The notes beneath the pieces were generated by a model. It was not told the DNA's origin. It saw only the letters and a program-made list of their open reading frames with translations, and did no database searches. From Bacteroidota bacterium (GTDB lineage: Bacteria; Bacteroidota; Bacteroidia; Cytophagales; Cyclobacteriaceae): a stretch of 39,386 nucleotides of DNA. Made by a program: the position numbers and the translations under genes. Positions within the stretch are counted from its first letter, which is position 1. Each line of letters begins with the position of its first letter. Below, one piece after another: positions 8,213 through 16,522 of the stretch. The stretch covers positions 1 through 39,386 of the forward strand of contig JABDGP010000026.1 in NCBI GenBank assembly GCA_013285945.1, written 5' to 3'.

Positions 8213-9202
8213 GTGTTTATCATAAAAAGTCATAACGCTAAAAGACTCCAGTTAGAATTGCAGAAAAGGGATTGTGAAATCCAAAATGCAATCGACTTTG
8301 TAGTTGCTCTAAAGGATATAAATTCAGAATCAACGGGAGACTCTGTTTTTCTCAAAAGTGATAGTTATTTGCTAAACGTTCTCCAAGACTTAAAGGTAAA
8401 ACTCAAAAAATTGGTAGCTGAGGAGGGTATTGGCCGATGGATTGCTAATGCAGAAACTGAAGTCTTGTTAATCCAGCAAACCAAAAGCACACTTTTAGAT
8501 TTCGCGCATGCTGTCTTGGCCAAAATTGTAAAAATTGTTGGCGCTCAGCAAGCCTGCCTTTTTGCACACGAAAAAAATGCCCAAGATGAATACCTTCAAT
8601 TCGCAGCAGGCTATGCGTGTGAGCAAAGAAGAATAGAGAACAAAAGGATTGAGATAGGACATGGGATTTTGGGTCAAGCCTTCTCTGATGGGGGTATAAC
8701 AAAAATCTCGCCAGTACCCCAGAATTATACAAAAATAACATCCGGGCTCTGTGGTGGCAATCCGCAATCTCTCGTTGTAGCGGTCTTGGAAGTTGAGAAA
8801 AAAAAAGTAGGTCTGATCGAATTAGCATTCATAACTCCACCTCTTCCACATCGGCTTAAGTTCATAGAAATAGCGAGCCAAAACATTGCTCGTACTATTA
8901 TAAAATTCAAAGAATCAGAATTTAACGCGGCATTACTGTCAACGTCGCAGGCCTTAACTCAAGAACTTAAAAAGCAGGAAGAGCAGCTGCAGGCAAAGTT
9001 AAGTGAACTGGAATCTATTCACCGAGAAATGGAAATGAAAAATCAAGAGCTTGAAAAATCACAACGTGAAATTGAGACACTGAACAGTTTGATTGAATCT
9101 AAGCTTGAGACGCAACGATCGCTTTATGAAATGCAAATAGCTCACCTGAAAAAAAAGATTGAAAACGCTAGCGCTAAAACATTAAACCTAAACATAAATT
9201 AA
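8213..9202 (+). CDS. GAF-domain protein with long C-terminal coiled coil
   Basis: The 329-residue protein has three parts: an N-terminal helical segment (1-75), a GAF domain (about 88-235, with QQACLFA, IEIGHGILGQAF and KVGLIELAF) and a strong coiled coil (about 245-320, rich in Glu, Lys and Gln heptads). It has no kinase, cyclase or methyl-acceptor output domain. The start is GTG at 8213; no in-frame ATG exists between it and the upstream stop at 8165. Only one base separates its stop from the ATG of globin 3, so the two are very probably translationally coupled. It could be a scaffold or signal relay whose output protein is encoded elsewhere. Coiled-coil GAF proteins of this layout occur near histidine kinases in Bacteroidota. 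Confidence 0.82.
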   Translation: MFIIKSHNAKRLQLELQKRDCEIQNAIDFVVALKDINSESTGDSVFLKSDSYLLNVLQDLKVKLKKLVAEEGIGRWIANAETEVLLIQQTKSTLLDFAHAVLAKIVKIVGAQQACLFAHEKNAQDEYLQFAAGYACEQRRIENKRIEIGHGILGQAFSDGGITKISPVPQNYTKITSGLCGGNPQSLVVAVLEVEKKKVGLIELAFITPPLPHRLKFIEIASQNIARTIIKFKESEFNAALLSTSQALTQELKKQEEQLQAKLSELESIHREMEMKNQELEKSQREIETLNSLIESKLETQRSLYEMQIAHLKKKIENASAKTLNLNIN

Positions 9203-9203
9203 A

Positions 9204-9614
9204 ATGACAAACAAGGAAATCACGATGATCGAAAACTCCTGGGACTACATAATTCTTAACGTAGAAGAAGCCGGAGAACTCTTTTACTCTAGGCTTTTTG
9301 AAATAGACCCGGGTTTACGGGCTCTTTTCAAGAGCGATGTAAGGGCCCAGTCTGGAAAATTAACATCAATGATTACTTTTCTAGTGCAAAAATTAAATTC
9401 TTTAGATGAAATAAAGAAAGATATCGTTGCTTTGGCCCTTCGCCACAATAACTATCATGTTAAAGCAGAACATTATCAAACCGTGGGCGAGGCCTTGTTG
9501 TGGACTTTAGAGCAAGGACTGGGACCACAATGGAATGAAGATCTTAAATCTGCATGGACCAAACTTTACGTAGCCCTGTCCAATATGATGATAGAAGCCT
9601 CTCAAAAGAATTAA
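9204..9614 (+). CDS. Single-domain globin 3
   Basis: This 136-residue globin is a paralogue of globin 2. The pocket residues are Tyr28 (B10), Phe42 (CD1), Gln49 (E7), proximal His81 (F8) and Tyr91, the same set as in flavohemoglobin. There is no reductase domain and no export signal. The ATG follows the stop of the GAF/coiled-coil gene by one base, so the two proteins should be made in step and may form a complex. A cupin gene follows after 35 bp. O2 or NO binding follows from the family; a sensing role is inferred from context. Confidence 0.92.
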   Translation: MTNKEITMIENSWDYIILNVEEAGELFYSRLFEIDPGLRALFKSDVRAQSGKLTSMITFLVQKLNSLDEIKKDIVALALRHNNYHVKAEHYQTVGEALLWTLEQGLGPQWNEDLKSAWTKLYVALSNMMIEASQKN

Positions 9615-9649
9615 GCTATTTCGTTTTGCTAAATCTTTAACATAAAAAA

Positions 9650-10009
9650 ATGGAAAAAGTAAACGTTGAACAAAAATTATCATTATTCGCGGATCATTGG
9701 AGTCCAAAGATAGTCGGAGAACTAAACGGGCAACATGTAAAGCTTGCCAAATTAAAAGGTGAGTTTGTTTGGCACAAGCACGATAATGAAGATGAGTTGT
9801 TTTTTGTCTTAAAGGGTGACTTTAAAATGGAGTACAGAGACAAAACCGTTGTTGTTAAAGAAAATGAGTTCTTGATTGTGCCCAGAGGAGTCGAACATAG
9901 ACCTGTAGCTGACAATGAAGTCTCCGTGATGCTTTTTGAGCCTACAACAACTCTAAATACAGGCAACACTAAAGGTGAATTGACAAAACACGTTTTAGAG
10001 AAATTATAA
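9650..10009 (+). CDS. Small single-domain cupin protein
   Basis: The 119-residue protein is one cupin barrel. Motif 1 is HKHDNEDELFFVLKG with metal ligands His42, His44 and Glu49; motif 2 is PRGVEHRP with His83. All four usual metal ligands are present, so it probably binds Fe, Mn or Zn. The size fits small cupins annotated as isomerase, dioxygenase-like or mannose-6-phosphate-isomerase-like, and the substrate cannot be told. It is the last plus-strand gene of the globin neighbourhood, 35 bp after globin 3. An A-rich segment rather than a Shine-Dalgarno sequence precedes the ATG. Confidence 0.88.
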   Translation: MEKVNVEQKLSLFADHWSPKIVGELNGQHVKLAKLKGEFVWHKHDNEDELFFVLKGDFKMEYRDKTVVVKENEFLIVPRGVEHRPVADNEVSVMLFEPTTTLNTGNTKGELTKHVLEKL

Positions 10010-10155
10010 TCTAAGCTTGCATTGTGCTCACTGGTCGCATTTCGAGTTAAAAGTAATTTTAAAAATGAGAAGGTAGATAAAAACGAAATCAATTTTTTCA
10101 TCGGAGCAAGCGCTGAGAAAAAATTCAGCAAGCTTTAGGAGCATGAAACTTAGAT

Positions 10156-10189
10156 TCAAAATCAAAAAGTAAGATGGTTTTGTTTTTGA
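10156..10189. terminator. Candidate bidirectional terminator hairpin
   Basis: TCAAAATCAAAA (10156-10167) pairs with TTTTGTTTTTGA (10178-10189) with one mismatch and a 10-base loop. It lies between the convergent cupin and T9SS-cargo genes. Each arm supplies a T-rich tail for the opposite strand. The stem is AT-only, so strength is uncertain. Confidence 0.4.
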
Positions 10190-10253
10190 CTACCTGACTG
10201 ATATGCAAAACTGGCGTCGATTTGCCCTCATTAAAGCCATATTGGATCGCGCT

Positions 10254-12713
10254 TTATTCAATAATTATTTTGATTGGTCTAATCGGAGTTATCGACTGGC
10301 AAGTCAATACATAAATGCCTGGCACGAGTTGATCCGCATAAATCTGAAATTCCTTGCTACTGCTTTCCTTAAAATTACATTGACTTGTAACGTCAAGGCC
10401 CATAAGTGAATACAAGTGAAAAGAGTTCGACGGCTCTTGTATATCAACACTTGACCTGACAGTAATTGTTTTAGTTGAGCTTTTAACCGGATTTGGAAAT
10501 GCTTGGATTAAATGACTGTTTTCCATTTTATCAATAATCAGAGATATGGTATTATACTCGGTCTTAGTTCCGTCAAAATCAATCTCAATCAGTCTATAGT
10601 AATTTTGCCCAGGCCTTACGTTGCGATCAATGACTTCATATTCATGCGTATCCTGAGAGGTACCTGCTGCTCGCAATGTATCGACAGGTGAGAATGTAAT
10701 TCCGTCGGGTGAGTGCATTAAAACAAAATAGTCGCTGTTAAGTTCAGACTTAGTGACCCAGTTCACTTTTGCATAGTCATTTTGAGATTGCTCGGCCCAG
10801 AATTTATAAAGTACGATCGGCAAAATATTTGCGTGCGCACCTTGTGCAGCAAACGTAAAAAAACCCAATGAGCTCACTCCGGTGGCGGTGATGCTTCCGG
10901 TAGCTGGTGCTGTTCCACATGCAAAACTACTTACATTGGGTCCATTGATAGTTGATGCCAGCTTGTTCCATTGAGGTGAGTTAAAATAGCCAACAAACAA
11001 ATCTTGGCCGGCTCCATTTGTAACTTTACCGATCTGAGATGCACAGGCATCTTCCCAAAACAATGTAACATCTGTAGCAGTCGGGGTTTTTCCTGTTGTG
11101 GTTAAGCTCCAATATTCCAATCCGCTTACGTGATCAAATGTTCCGTCTGTGGTCACACTCGAATACACATTAGCAAAATATTGCCCAGTAAAAATCGTTG
11201 TGTTATCTGCATTCGTTATAGAGGATATCTGGATGGGGGCCCAATGTTTAGCAACTGTGGTATTTCCTAGCGGAAGAAGTGCACCTAAGATACCTTTCTT
11301 TAGCACAGGGCCTGTTACATAGCTTGTTGCAGAACCTCCGTTAGAAGTTCCTCCATCTTCAAATACTAGCTGGTTGCTTGGGCTACTCGTAATGATGCCG
11401 TCATTCATTGTGAGTGTCCCCTCTATATTTAGAGTACTGTTAGGTATTGTGAAGGCTGCTCCAGAATTATTATTAATTGTAATATTTTTATAATTAATGC
11501 TCGCTCTGAACTTTGTCGGGAAAGTCTGAGCGGACGACCCCGAAAATATTATAGTGCCATTATCTGTCGCTCCTAACGGTTTGAAATCAAAACGGCCCTG
11601 AGTAGGATTATTAATTGATCCATACAGATTAAGCTTGCCGCTTTGATATAATGCTATTTCGTTATCTATCGCTGCTGTGGGCAAAGATGCTGTAAAATTT
11701 AAATTGCCTTTTACTGTCAAAGTGCTTGTGCCGCTGGACCTAACAATATTATTATTTGAACTGGTAGAAACATTAGATATCATTGACAAATCTCCTTTAA
11801 TTAAGATTGTGGTATTTGAAGCAGGGTCATCATTGCCAGCCTTAATATAAATATCGGCACCACCATTGGGTGAAGACCCATCGTTCCAATTCATAGCCGC
11901 ATTGCCATTAATCGTGATACTAGAGTTAAGATTATCTAACGTTGCAACTCTAATGTTTGACCCCCCCGATCCACTTCCGCTTTCCGCCAGATTTAGATTA
12001 AGATTGTTCATAGAGACAGAAGCGGCCTTACCAACTTCAAAAGCCAAATTGTTATTCTGTGTAACCGTGGCGTCATTGGCGAATGTATAGTTAAGAAAAA
12101 CATTTCCGGTTATCGTAAGAGTACAATTGTCGCTGAACGCTGATGAGTTGCCCACTGATATTTCTGAAGCCGTTTCAGGAGAAGCGGAGGTTGCATTATT
12201 ATAGTTGTAAATCAAATTGCCACCAATAGTTACCGCAGAGCTTGTTAAAAAACTTGTAGAACCTCCCACCCTGATGCGCGTGTAGGCTAAAAGGCCTAAT
12301 GTACTGGCTGTACCTCTGGTAATGCTCACATCTCCAACAATGTTCACGGTAGGCGAGCCGCCTCCTGAAGCAACGATGACAAAATCTGCTACACTCGTCC
12401 CTGTTGAATTCACTGCAACCGATGCAGTAGCTAAGGTGATGTTACTCGAAACGTTAAAGACTGCATTAGTGACAGTGATAGCTCCAACTGTTATCGTAGA
12501 AGTTAAATTAATATCATTATTGATATTGACTATGTCATTCGCCGCTGATTGCCCTGGATATAGACCACAACTACCGCCAGTACAACTCCAATTTGCAGCA
12601 GTAGTCCACACAGTACCGGCACCGGTGGTCGTATACGTATTTTGAGCGCTGGTCTTTTGCACTTGAATAAATGTTAAGGCGAGTAAAACGCAGATTCCGG
12701 CATTAGTTTTCAT
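10254..12713 (-). CDS. Large secreted beta-rich protein with T9SS sorting domain
   Basis: The protein of about 819 residues begins with a signal peptide (MKTNAGICVLLALTFIQVQKTSAQ). The ATG at 12713 is chosen because the frame back to 12758 would place 15 polar residues before it. The first 600 residues are Asn/Thr/Ser/Gly-rich with repeating short strands (TITVGAITV, TLTITGNVFLNY, STLTVKGNLNF), like a right-handed beta-helix. An FN3-like domain follows (VNWVTKSELNSDYFVL to YYRLIEIDFDG). The end is a T9SS C-terminal domain (FPNPVKSSTKTITV to VPGIYVLTC), which directs outer-membrane passage and surface anchoring or release. No enzymatic motif is seen. The gene lies 221 bp after the next secreted protein on the same strand. 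Confidence 0.9.
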   Translation of the reverse strand: MKTNAGICVLLALTFIQVQKTSAQNTYTTTGAGTVWTTAANWSCTGGSCGLYPGQSAANDIVNINNDINLTSTITVGAITVTNAVFNVSSNITLATASVAVNSTGTSVADFVIVASGGGSPTVNIVGDVSITRGTASTLGLLAYTRIRVGGSTSFLTSSAVTIGGNLIYNYNNATSASPETASEISVGNSSAFSDNCTLTITGNVFLNYTFANDATVTQNNNLAFEVGKAASVSMNNLNLNLAESGSGSGGSNIRVATLDNLNSSITINGNAAMNWNDGSSPNGGADIYIKAGNDDPASNTTILIKGDLSMISNVSTSSNNNIVRSSGTSTLTVKGNLNFTASLPTAAIDNEIALYQSGKLNLYGSINNPTQGRFDFKPLGATDNGTIIFSGSSAQTFPTKFRASINYKNITINNNSGAAFTIPNSTLNIEGTLTMNDGIITSSPSNQLVFEDGGTSNGGSATSYVTGPVLKKGILGALLPLGNTTVAKHWAPIQISSITNADNTTIFTGQYFANVYSSVTTDGTFDHVSGLEYWSLTTTGKTPTATDVTLFWEDACASQIGKVTNGAGQDLFVGYFNSPQWNKLASTINGPNVSSFACGTAPATGSITATGVSSLGFFTFAAQGAHANILPIVLYKFWAEQSQNDYAKVNWVTKSELNSDYFVLMHSPDGITFSPVDTLRAAGTSQDTHEYEVIDRNVRPGQNYYRLIEIDFDGTKTEYNTISLIIDKMENSHLIQAFPNPVKSSTKTITVRSSVDIQEPSNSFHLYSLMGLDVTSQCNFKESSSKEFQIYADQLVPGIYVLTCQSITPIRPIKIIIE

Positions 12714-12796
12714 TTGGTTTTTGTATTTAAGCACTGCAATAGTTTTTGTCTGGTCCAATAGCTGACAATCTTAAGCAGTAAATACTGAGCGCTTCG

Positions 12797-12857
12797 GCCC
12801 AATTATCATTCATCACTAAATAGTTATTGGGCGATTCGGTTCATTGAGTATCCGAAT
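12797..12857. repeat. Two adjacent inverted repeats
   Basis: GCCCAAT (12797-12803) pairs perfectly with ATTGGGC (12826-12832). One base later ATTCGG (12834-12839) pairs with CCGAAT (12852-12857). They lie in the 221-bp gap between two minus-strand secreted-protein genes, so in RNA they would form two tandem hairpins in the leader of the 12713 gene or at the end of the preceding transcript. No T-run follows, which argues against a simple terminator. Confidence 0.45.
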
Positions 12858-12934
12858 TGTCAGTCCGATCGCTGACTAGAAATCTTGCCGGTAGGCTTAG
12901 AATACTGTCTATTATATTACACAAAAACTACATG

Positions 12935-14296
12935 CTACAGTAGAATCACTTTTTTAACGAATTTTCTCTCCTTAAATGAGACGATGATTAAATAAAGACC
13001 GGTAGTTAAGTTATTATCCCGGAGATCAATTTGGTGTTCTGACACAATAGTAAGAGAAGATTTAATTATAGAATTTCCAAGTATATCAGTCATTTCAAAT
13101 TCCGCTGGTCTGCTCCACCAATTTTTGCTGAACCTCAAATTCAAAATTTTGTCGAGTACCGGATTGGGATAAACTTCCATTCCAAATTCATCTGTATTCA
13201 CTACATCAATAGAGACAACATTCAGGTGTTTGTTGTGTCCATCAAAATCGGTTTGACTTAATCGGTAGTATAAAATGCCAGAATAAGGGCTTGAATCGGT
13301 GGCGGAATAATTGTGCCGCTCTGATGAAGTACCGGCCCCATCTACTTTTGTAAAAAAAGAAAAGATGACCCCGTCAAACGATCTCTCAATAGTGAAGAAA
13401 TTATTATCTAATTCCGAAGCTGTATTCCACGATAATTGCACTCCTTCCGAAATTATCTTAGCATCAAAATCTACGAGAGTCACTGGCAGAGCCAGGTTTG
13501 CTGTCGCCACACTGAATCCGTCATTTGCTCCTCCTAATCCTGTAAAGCAGTTAATGCCTGCAACCCCAAGATTAGCAGTGACTGTATTGCATCCGTTAGA
13601 GGCCGTAACCGAAATGGTTCCGTTTAGCGAGGGTAAATTAATCGTAGCTGCACTGGAGGTGGAAGTATTAATAAAACCCCCAAGCGTGGTACCTGATGGC
13701 CCTGACCACAAAAAAGATGTTGCGGAACCTGTAGCCGTTGTGACCGTGTAGGTTTCACCATAATTAAAACAAAAAATCGTTGGGCCTAAGATTGGATTTA
13801 AGGTTAGCGGTGTAACGCCTGTGCCATTTAAATCATTGCCGCAGAAAGAACTTGCAGAATAGCCGTCATTACTTCCGCCCAACGAATTGCTGCAAGAAGC
13901 TACTGCTACTGTCAAAAAAGCTGTTGCCGAAGTACATCCGTTTGTTGCAACAACAGAAATATTTCCACTCGTACCTCCCAATCCTAACGTAATCAGGCTT
14001 GTTGAAAAGGAGTTTGCATATCCGGTTATTGACGAAGAGGGCGGAGTAGACCAGGAATAAATTGTGGCAAAACCAGTGGCAATAGAAATGCTGTAATTCT
14101 CACTGAAATTACTGCAAGGGGTAGTCGATCCGGATAATGGGTTAAGTGAAATGGCTGGTGATATTGTGCCGTTCAAATCACTGCCACAAAAAATACCTGT
14201 GGAATAACCATCGTTCATCCCTCCTGAATATTGTGCATGTAATAACGGTGCAACCATTAAGAAATACACTAAAAATAATTGGCTTTTTTTCTGCAT
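12935..14296 (-). CDS. Secreted protein with tandem NDGYS modules and T9SS sorting domain
   Basis: The 453-residue protein has a signal peptide (MQKKSQLFLVYFLMVAPLLHAQ). Two tandem modules of about 115 residues follow, each opening with GGxNDGYS and then FCGxDLNG, a paired Cys, an ATGxAT strand and a closing VxAxNGC segment; a third GGANDGFS stub ends the array. The modules resemble PKD/Ig-like domains that capture text-like ornament sequences in Bacteroidota surface proteins. An FN3-like segment (VQLSWNTASELDNNFFTIERS) and a T9SS C-terminal domain (YPNPVLDKILNLRF to LTTGLYLIIV) finish the protein. The gene starts 40 bp after the SUMF1-like gene on the same strand. Adhesion or matrix binding is likely but not shown. 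Confidence 0.88.
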   Translation of the reverse strand: MQKKSQLFLVYFLMVAPLLHAQYSGGMNDGYSTGIFCGSDLNGTISPAISLNPLSGSTTPCSNFSENYSISIATGFATIYSWSTPPSSSITGYANSFSTSLITLGLGGTSGNISVVATNGCTSATAFLTVAVASCSNSLGGSNDGYSASSFCGNDLNGTGVTPLTLNPILGPTIFCFNYGETYTVTTATGSATSFLWSGPSGTTLGGFINTSTSSAATINLPSLNGTISVTASNGCNTVTANLGVAGINCFTGLGGANDGFSVATANLALPVTLVDFDAKIISEGVQLSWNTASELDNNFFTIERSFDGVIFSFFTKVDGAGTSSERHNYSATDSSPYSGILYYRLSQTDFDGHNKHLNVVSIDVVNTDEFGMEVYPNPVLDKILNLRFSKNWWSRPAEFEMTDILGNSIIKSSLTIVSEHQIDLRDNNLTTGLYLIIVSFKERKFVKKVILL

Positions 14297-14336
14297 CCCT
14301 TTGTAACTAAGATCGGTCTGGTTAGTGGCTCTTGTT

Positions 14337-15968
14337 TTATGGAGCTGTTCGAACTCCTCGTCCGCCGTTGCGGAGGTCTCGACTTAACAACCCTGTATAA
14401 CCGCGATATTGGCGATCGGAAACCTGCGTCCAATAAACATGATTAAAAGATCCGCCGGCAAAGCCCATCCCGGCATAACCAGTGCAACCTGTAACTCCGC
14501 CGTAAGTTCCATTTGCTGTAGACACGGAACTATTACCATTGATTCCGGGCCAATGATCGACATCTGCATCACCGCTTGCCTTAATGTCGCCATTCCCGTG
14601 AAGGCCAGTAAATGCTCGGCCTGCTACCGACCCAAGTCCGACTATATCCTCCCAGACATTGCCACTTAATTCCATAACCCCAAAATAACTTGCGCCTGCC
14701 TGAACCCGTGTAGATGAACCTGTGGCAAAAATTCCGCTACGGACTGGACCTGTTAATGCATTAGCATAATTGATATTAGCATTTGCTGTTGTTGTCACCT
14801 CAGTATCCGATCCGCCATTGGCAATGGCTGATGCAGCGGTTGCAGAGGCTGTTCCCCACGCAAATTCACTAGTCACAGGAATAAGTGGGCCGCGACAAGC
14901 TTTTTCCAATTCTAATTCGGTCATTGGCCTAAGGCCCGACCAATCCAGATACGCCAAGAGATCGGACGAACTCAAAAAATTTGCAGCTATGTATCTTCCG
15001 TCTCCATTCACTTCATTGAAAACCCCATTGTTATTCAAATCAGATCCGTAAATCCCTTGGATGGCCCCGACCGGAGCTGTTTGACATTTAATGCCATTTC
15101 TATTTTGTGGAGTCGTAAATCCAGATGCCGATGCGTGGTACCACCCAACCGAAGTTGCATAAGTTCTGTTGGCTTGCTGCGTTCCTGTTAACATGTTGAG
15201 AAATTCGTAATACTGTTCCTGACTTATTTCATACTTCATGCAATAAAACTGAGTGTAGCCATTGGGAAAAGTTGCTGGTAAATTTTGACTGGCACCTGTG
15301 GTTGAAAAATCATCCAGGTATAACATTCCGGCATTGCTGTTGTTTCCCATTGAGCCCACACTCCCGCCGCCCAAAACAGATGGGGAATTGGCCGATGTAA
15401 TCTGAAAGGGTGTGCCAGAAGACGCGGATTCAAGGCGGCCATTGGCGCCAACCGATCCATCGCCACAGTAAAAATTACCCGTCGGTACATATACCATTTC
15501 AATTGCGAAGACCTTGACAGTAACACTGCAACCATTCCCAACACCATCGGTACCATAATTCCATTTTAACTTAACACCCTGCCATAAGTTTGATCCACTG
15601 CCGGCCGCTTGTCTATATATAAAAACTCCGCGTGTGTCACTTACAGCATCAATGCTTACACCTACACCATTGTTGTTACTAACACTGTGATCAGAACTAG
15701 TGCTGCTTAATGTGGTATGGCTCCATAATGTGGTGGCTGCACAGCTACCACCTCCGGTTATTTGAAACTTGACAAATACCCAGGCTGCATCCCAATTATT
15801 CGGACCAGAAGAAAGCCGCCACGAGTTATCCCAAGAAAGATCAAATTGGATATAGGTATACAGCGCCCCATTATTTTGACCCGTTAGTGTAACATTGGCT
15901 ACTTGGATGTTATTGGAGAATGTCAGTGTCGAAGCAAAACACAATGTCCATAGTATGGTATACTTCAT
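14337..15968 (-). CDS. Exported SUMF1/formylglycine-generating-enzyme-like protein
   Basis: The 543-residue protein has a signal peptide (MKYTILWTLCFASTLTFS). A beta-rich N-terminal domain (about 20-155) precedes a sulfatase-modifying-factor (FGE-sulfatase) fold recognised by VYVPTGNFYCGDG, FYCMKYEISQEQYYEFLN, GLRPMTELELEKACRG, ELSGNVWED and the closing GGRGVR. In true FGEs the closing motif carries a catalytic Cys (GxRC); here that position is Gly, so sulfatase activation is unlikely and a binding or other surface role is more plausible. No sulfatase gene is in the window. It is the first of three same-strand secreted-protein genes. No T9SS sorting domain is evident. Confidence 0.85.
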   Translation of the reverse strand: MKYTILWTLCFASTLTFSNNIQVANVTLTGQNNGALYTYIQFDLSWDNSWRLSSGPNNWDAAWVFVKFQITGGGSCAATTLWSHTTLSSTSSDHSVSNNNGVGVSIDAVSDTRGVFIYRQAAGSGSNLWQGVKLKWNYGTDGVGNGCSVTVKVFAIEMVYVPTGNFYCGDGSVGANGRLESASSGTPFQITSANSPSVLGGGSVGSMGNNSNAGMLYLDDFSTTGASQNLPATFPNGYTQFYCMKYEISQEQYYEFLNMLTGTQQANRTYATSVGWYHASASGFTTPQNRNGIKCQTAPVGAIQGIYGSDLNNNGVFNEVNGDGRYIAANFLSSSDLLAYLDWSGLRPMTELELEKACRGPLIPVTSEFAWGTASATAASAIANGGSDTEVTTTANANINYANALTGPVRSGIFATGSSTRVQAGASYFGVMELSGNVWEDIVGLGSVAGRAFTGLHGNGDIKASGDADVDHWPGINGNSSVSTANGTYGGVTGCTGYAGMGFAGGSFNHVYWTQVSDRQYRGYTGLLSRDLRNGGRGVRTAP

Positions 15969-16273
15969 AAGCTTTAATGATTAGGTGAATAAAATCAAAT
16001 ACACTCTTTGCAAGGATAACATTATCTGTATCCCGAATATGTCGCACTTATTAAATCCCATGATGCCGTTACCCAAAGCAGGCATGCCTTTATCAAAGAT
16101 TTAGTTAAATCAAAACTTGGAGGCAAGATTCTTGATTTTCAATAAACTGGTCCAATCGTACTCTCCGCTCAATAATTATTTTCATCAATACAATAAGTGG
16201 ACTGGCTACCTAAATAAACCTGATCAAATAATGTGGGGAAGTGTAATGACATTCACTTCACAAACAGATAATT
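15969..16273. other. Divergent intergenic region, no gene seen
   Basis: About 305 bp between the SUMF1-like gene (minus) and the small lipoprotein gene (plus). Short open frames here lack family features. An 8-bp palindrome GGCATGCC stands at 16081-16088. Promoters for both directions must lie here, but none can be assigned confidently. Confidence 0.5.
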
Positions 16274-16489
16274 ATGAAAACACCCCGCTTGATTTGGGTA
16301 ATTGTTGCGGTTGCTACAGTTCCGTTATTTTCTTCATGTCGCTTTACACAACGGTGTCCTACCTATGGAAGGCAATATTACAGCCAGCCGTTTTATAGCC
16401 AGAAATACAACACTTACATCTCAAAAAAACTACGAACCACGTCAGTTGTTCATGTTACTAAGCGGGTCAGGAGAGCTGAGATTGATTAG
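16274..16489 (+). CDS. Small CPTY-motif lipoprotein
   Basis: This 71-residue protein has a signal peptide with a good lipobox (VATVPLFSSC, lipidated Cys22). A basic, Tyr-rich tail follows, starting with RFTQRCPTYGRQYY and ending in many Arg and Lys residues. The CPTY element six residues after the lipid Cys recalls the 50-residue lipoprotein at 7226. The protein probably sits on a membrane face with a basic tail able to touch acidic surfaces. The function is unknown. The next gene starts 33 bp downstream. Confidence 0.75.
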   Translation: MKTPRLIWVIVAVATVPLFSSCRFTQRCPTYGRQYYSQPFYSQKYNTYISKKLRTTSVVHVTKRVRRAEID

Positions 16490-16522
16490 TGTTTAAAGAA
16501 CACTCTTATTTAATAAGATATA

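Noticed and set aside
9694..10131. 145-codon minus-strand frame over the cupin gene
   Set aside because: It is antisense to a clear cupin with all metal ligands; its composition (Ser/Leu/Phe-rich, no motif) is that of a shadow frame.
10020..10137. Short plus-strand frame after the cupin ending in EKKFSKL
   Set aside because: It has no ATG start and is under 40 codons; probably random open frame in AT-rich DNA.
12322..15051. Several 70-146 codon plus-strand frames over the secreted-protein genes
   Set aside because: They are antisense to T9SS/SUMF1 genes with signal peptides and recognisable domains; low-complexity sequence keeps the opposite strand open.
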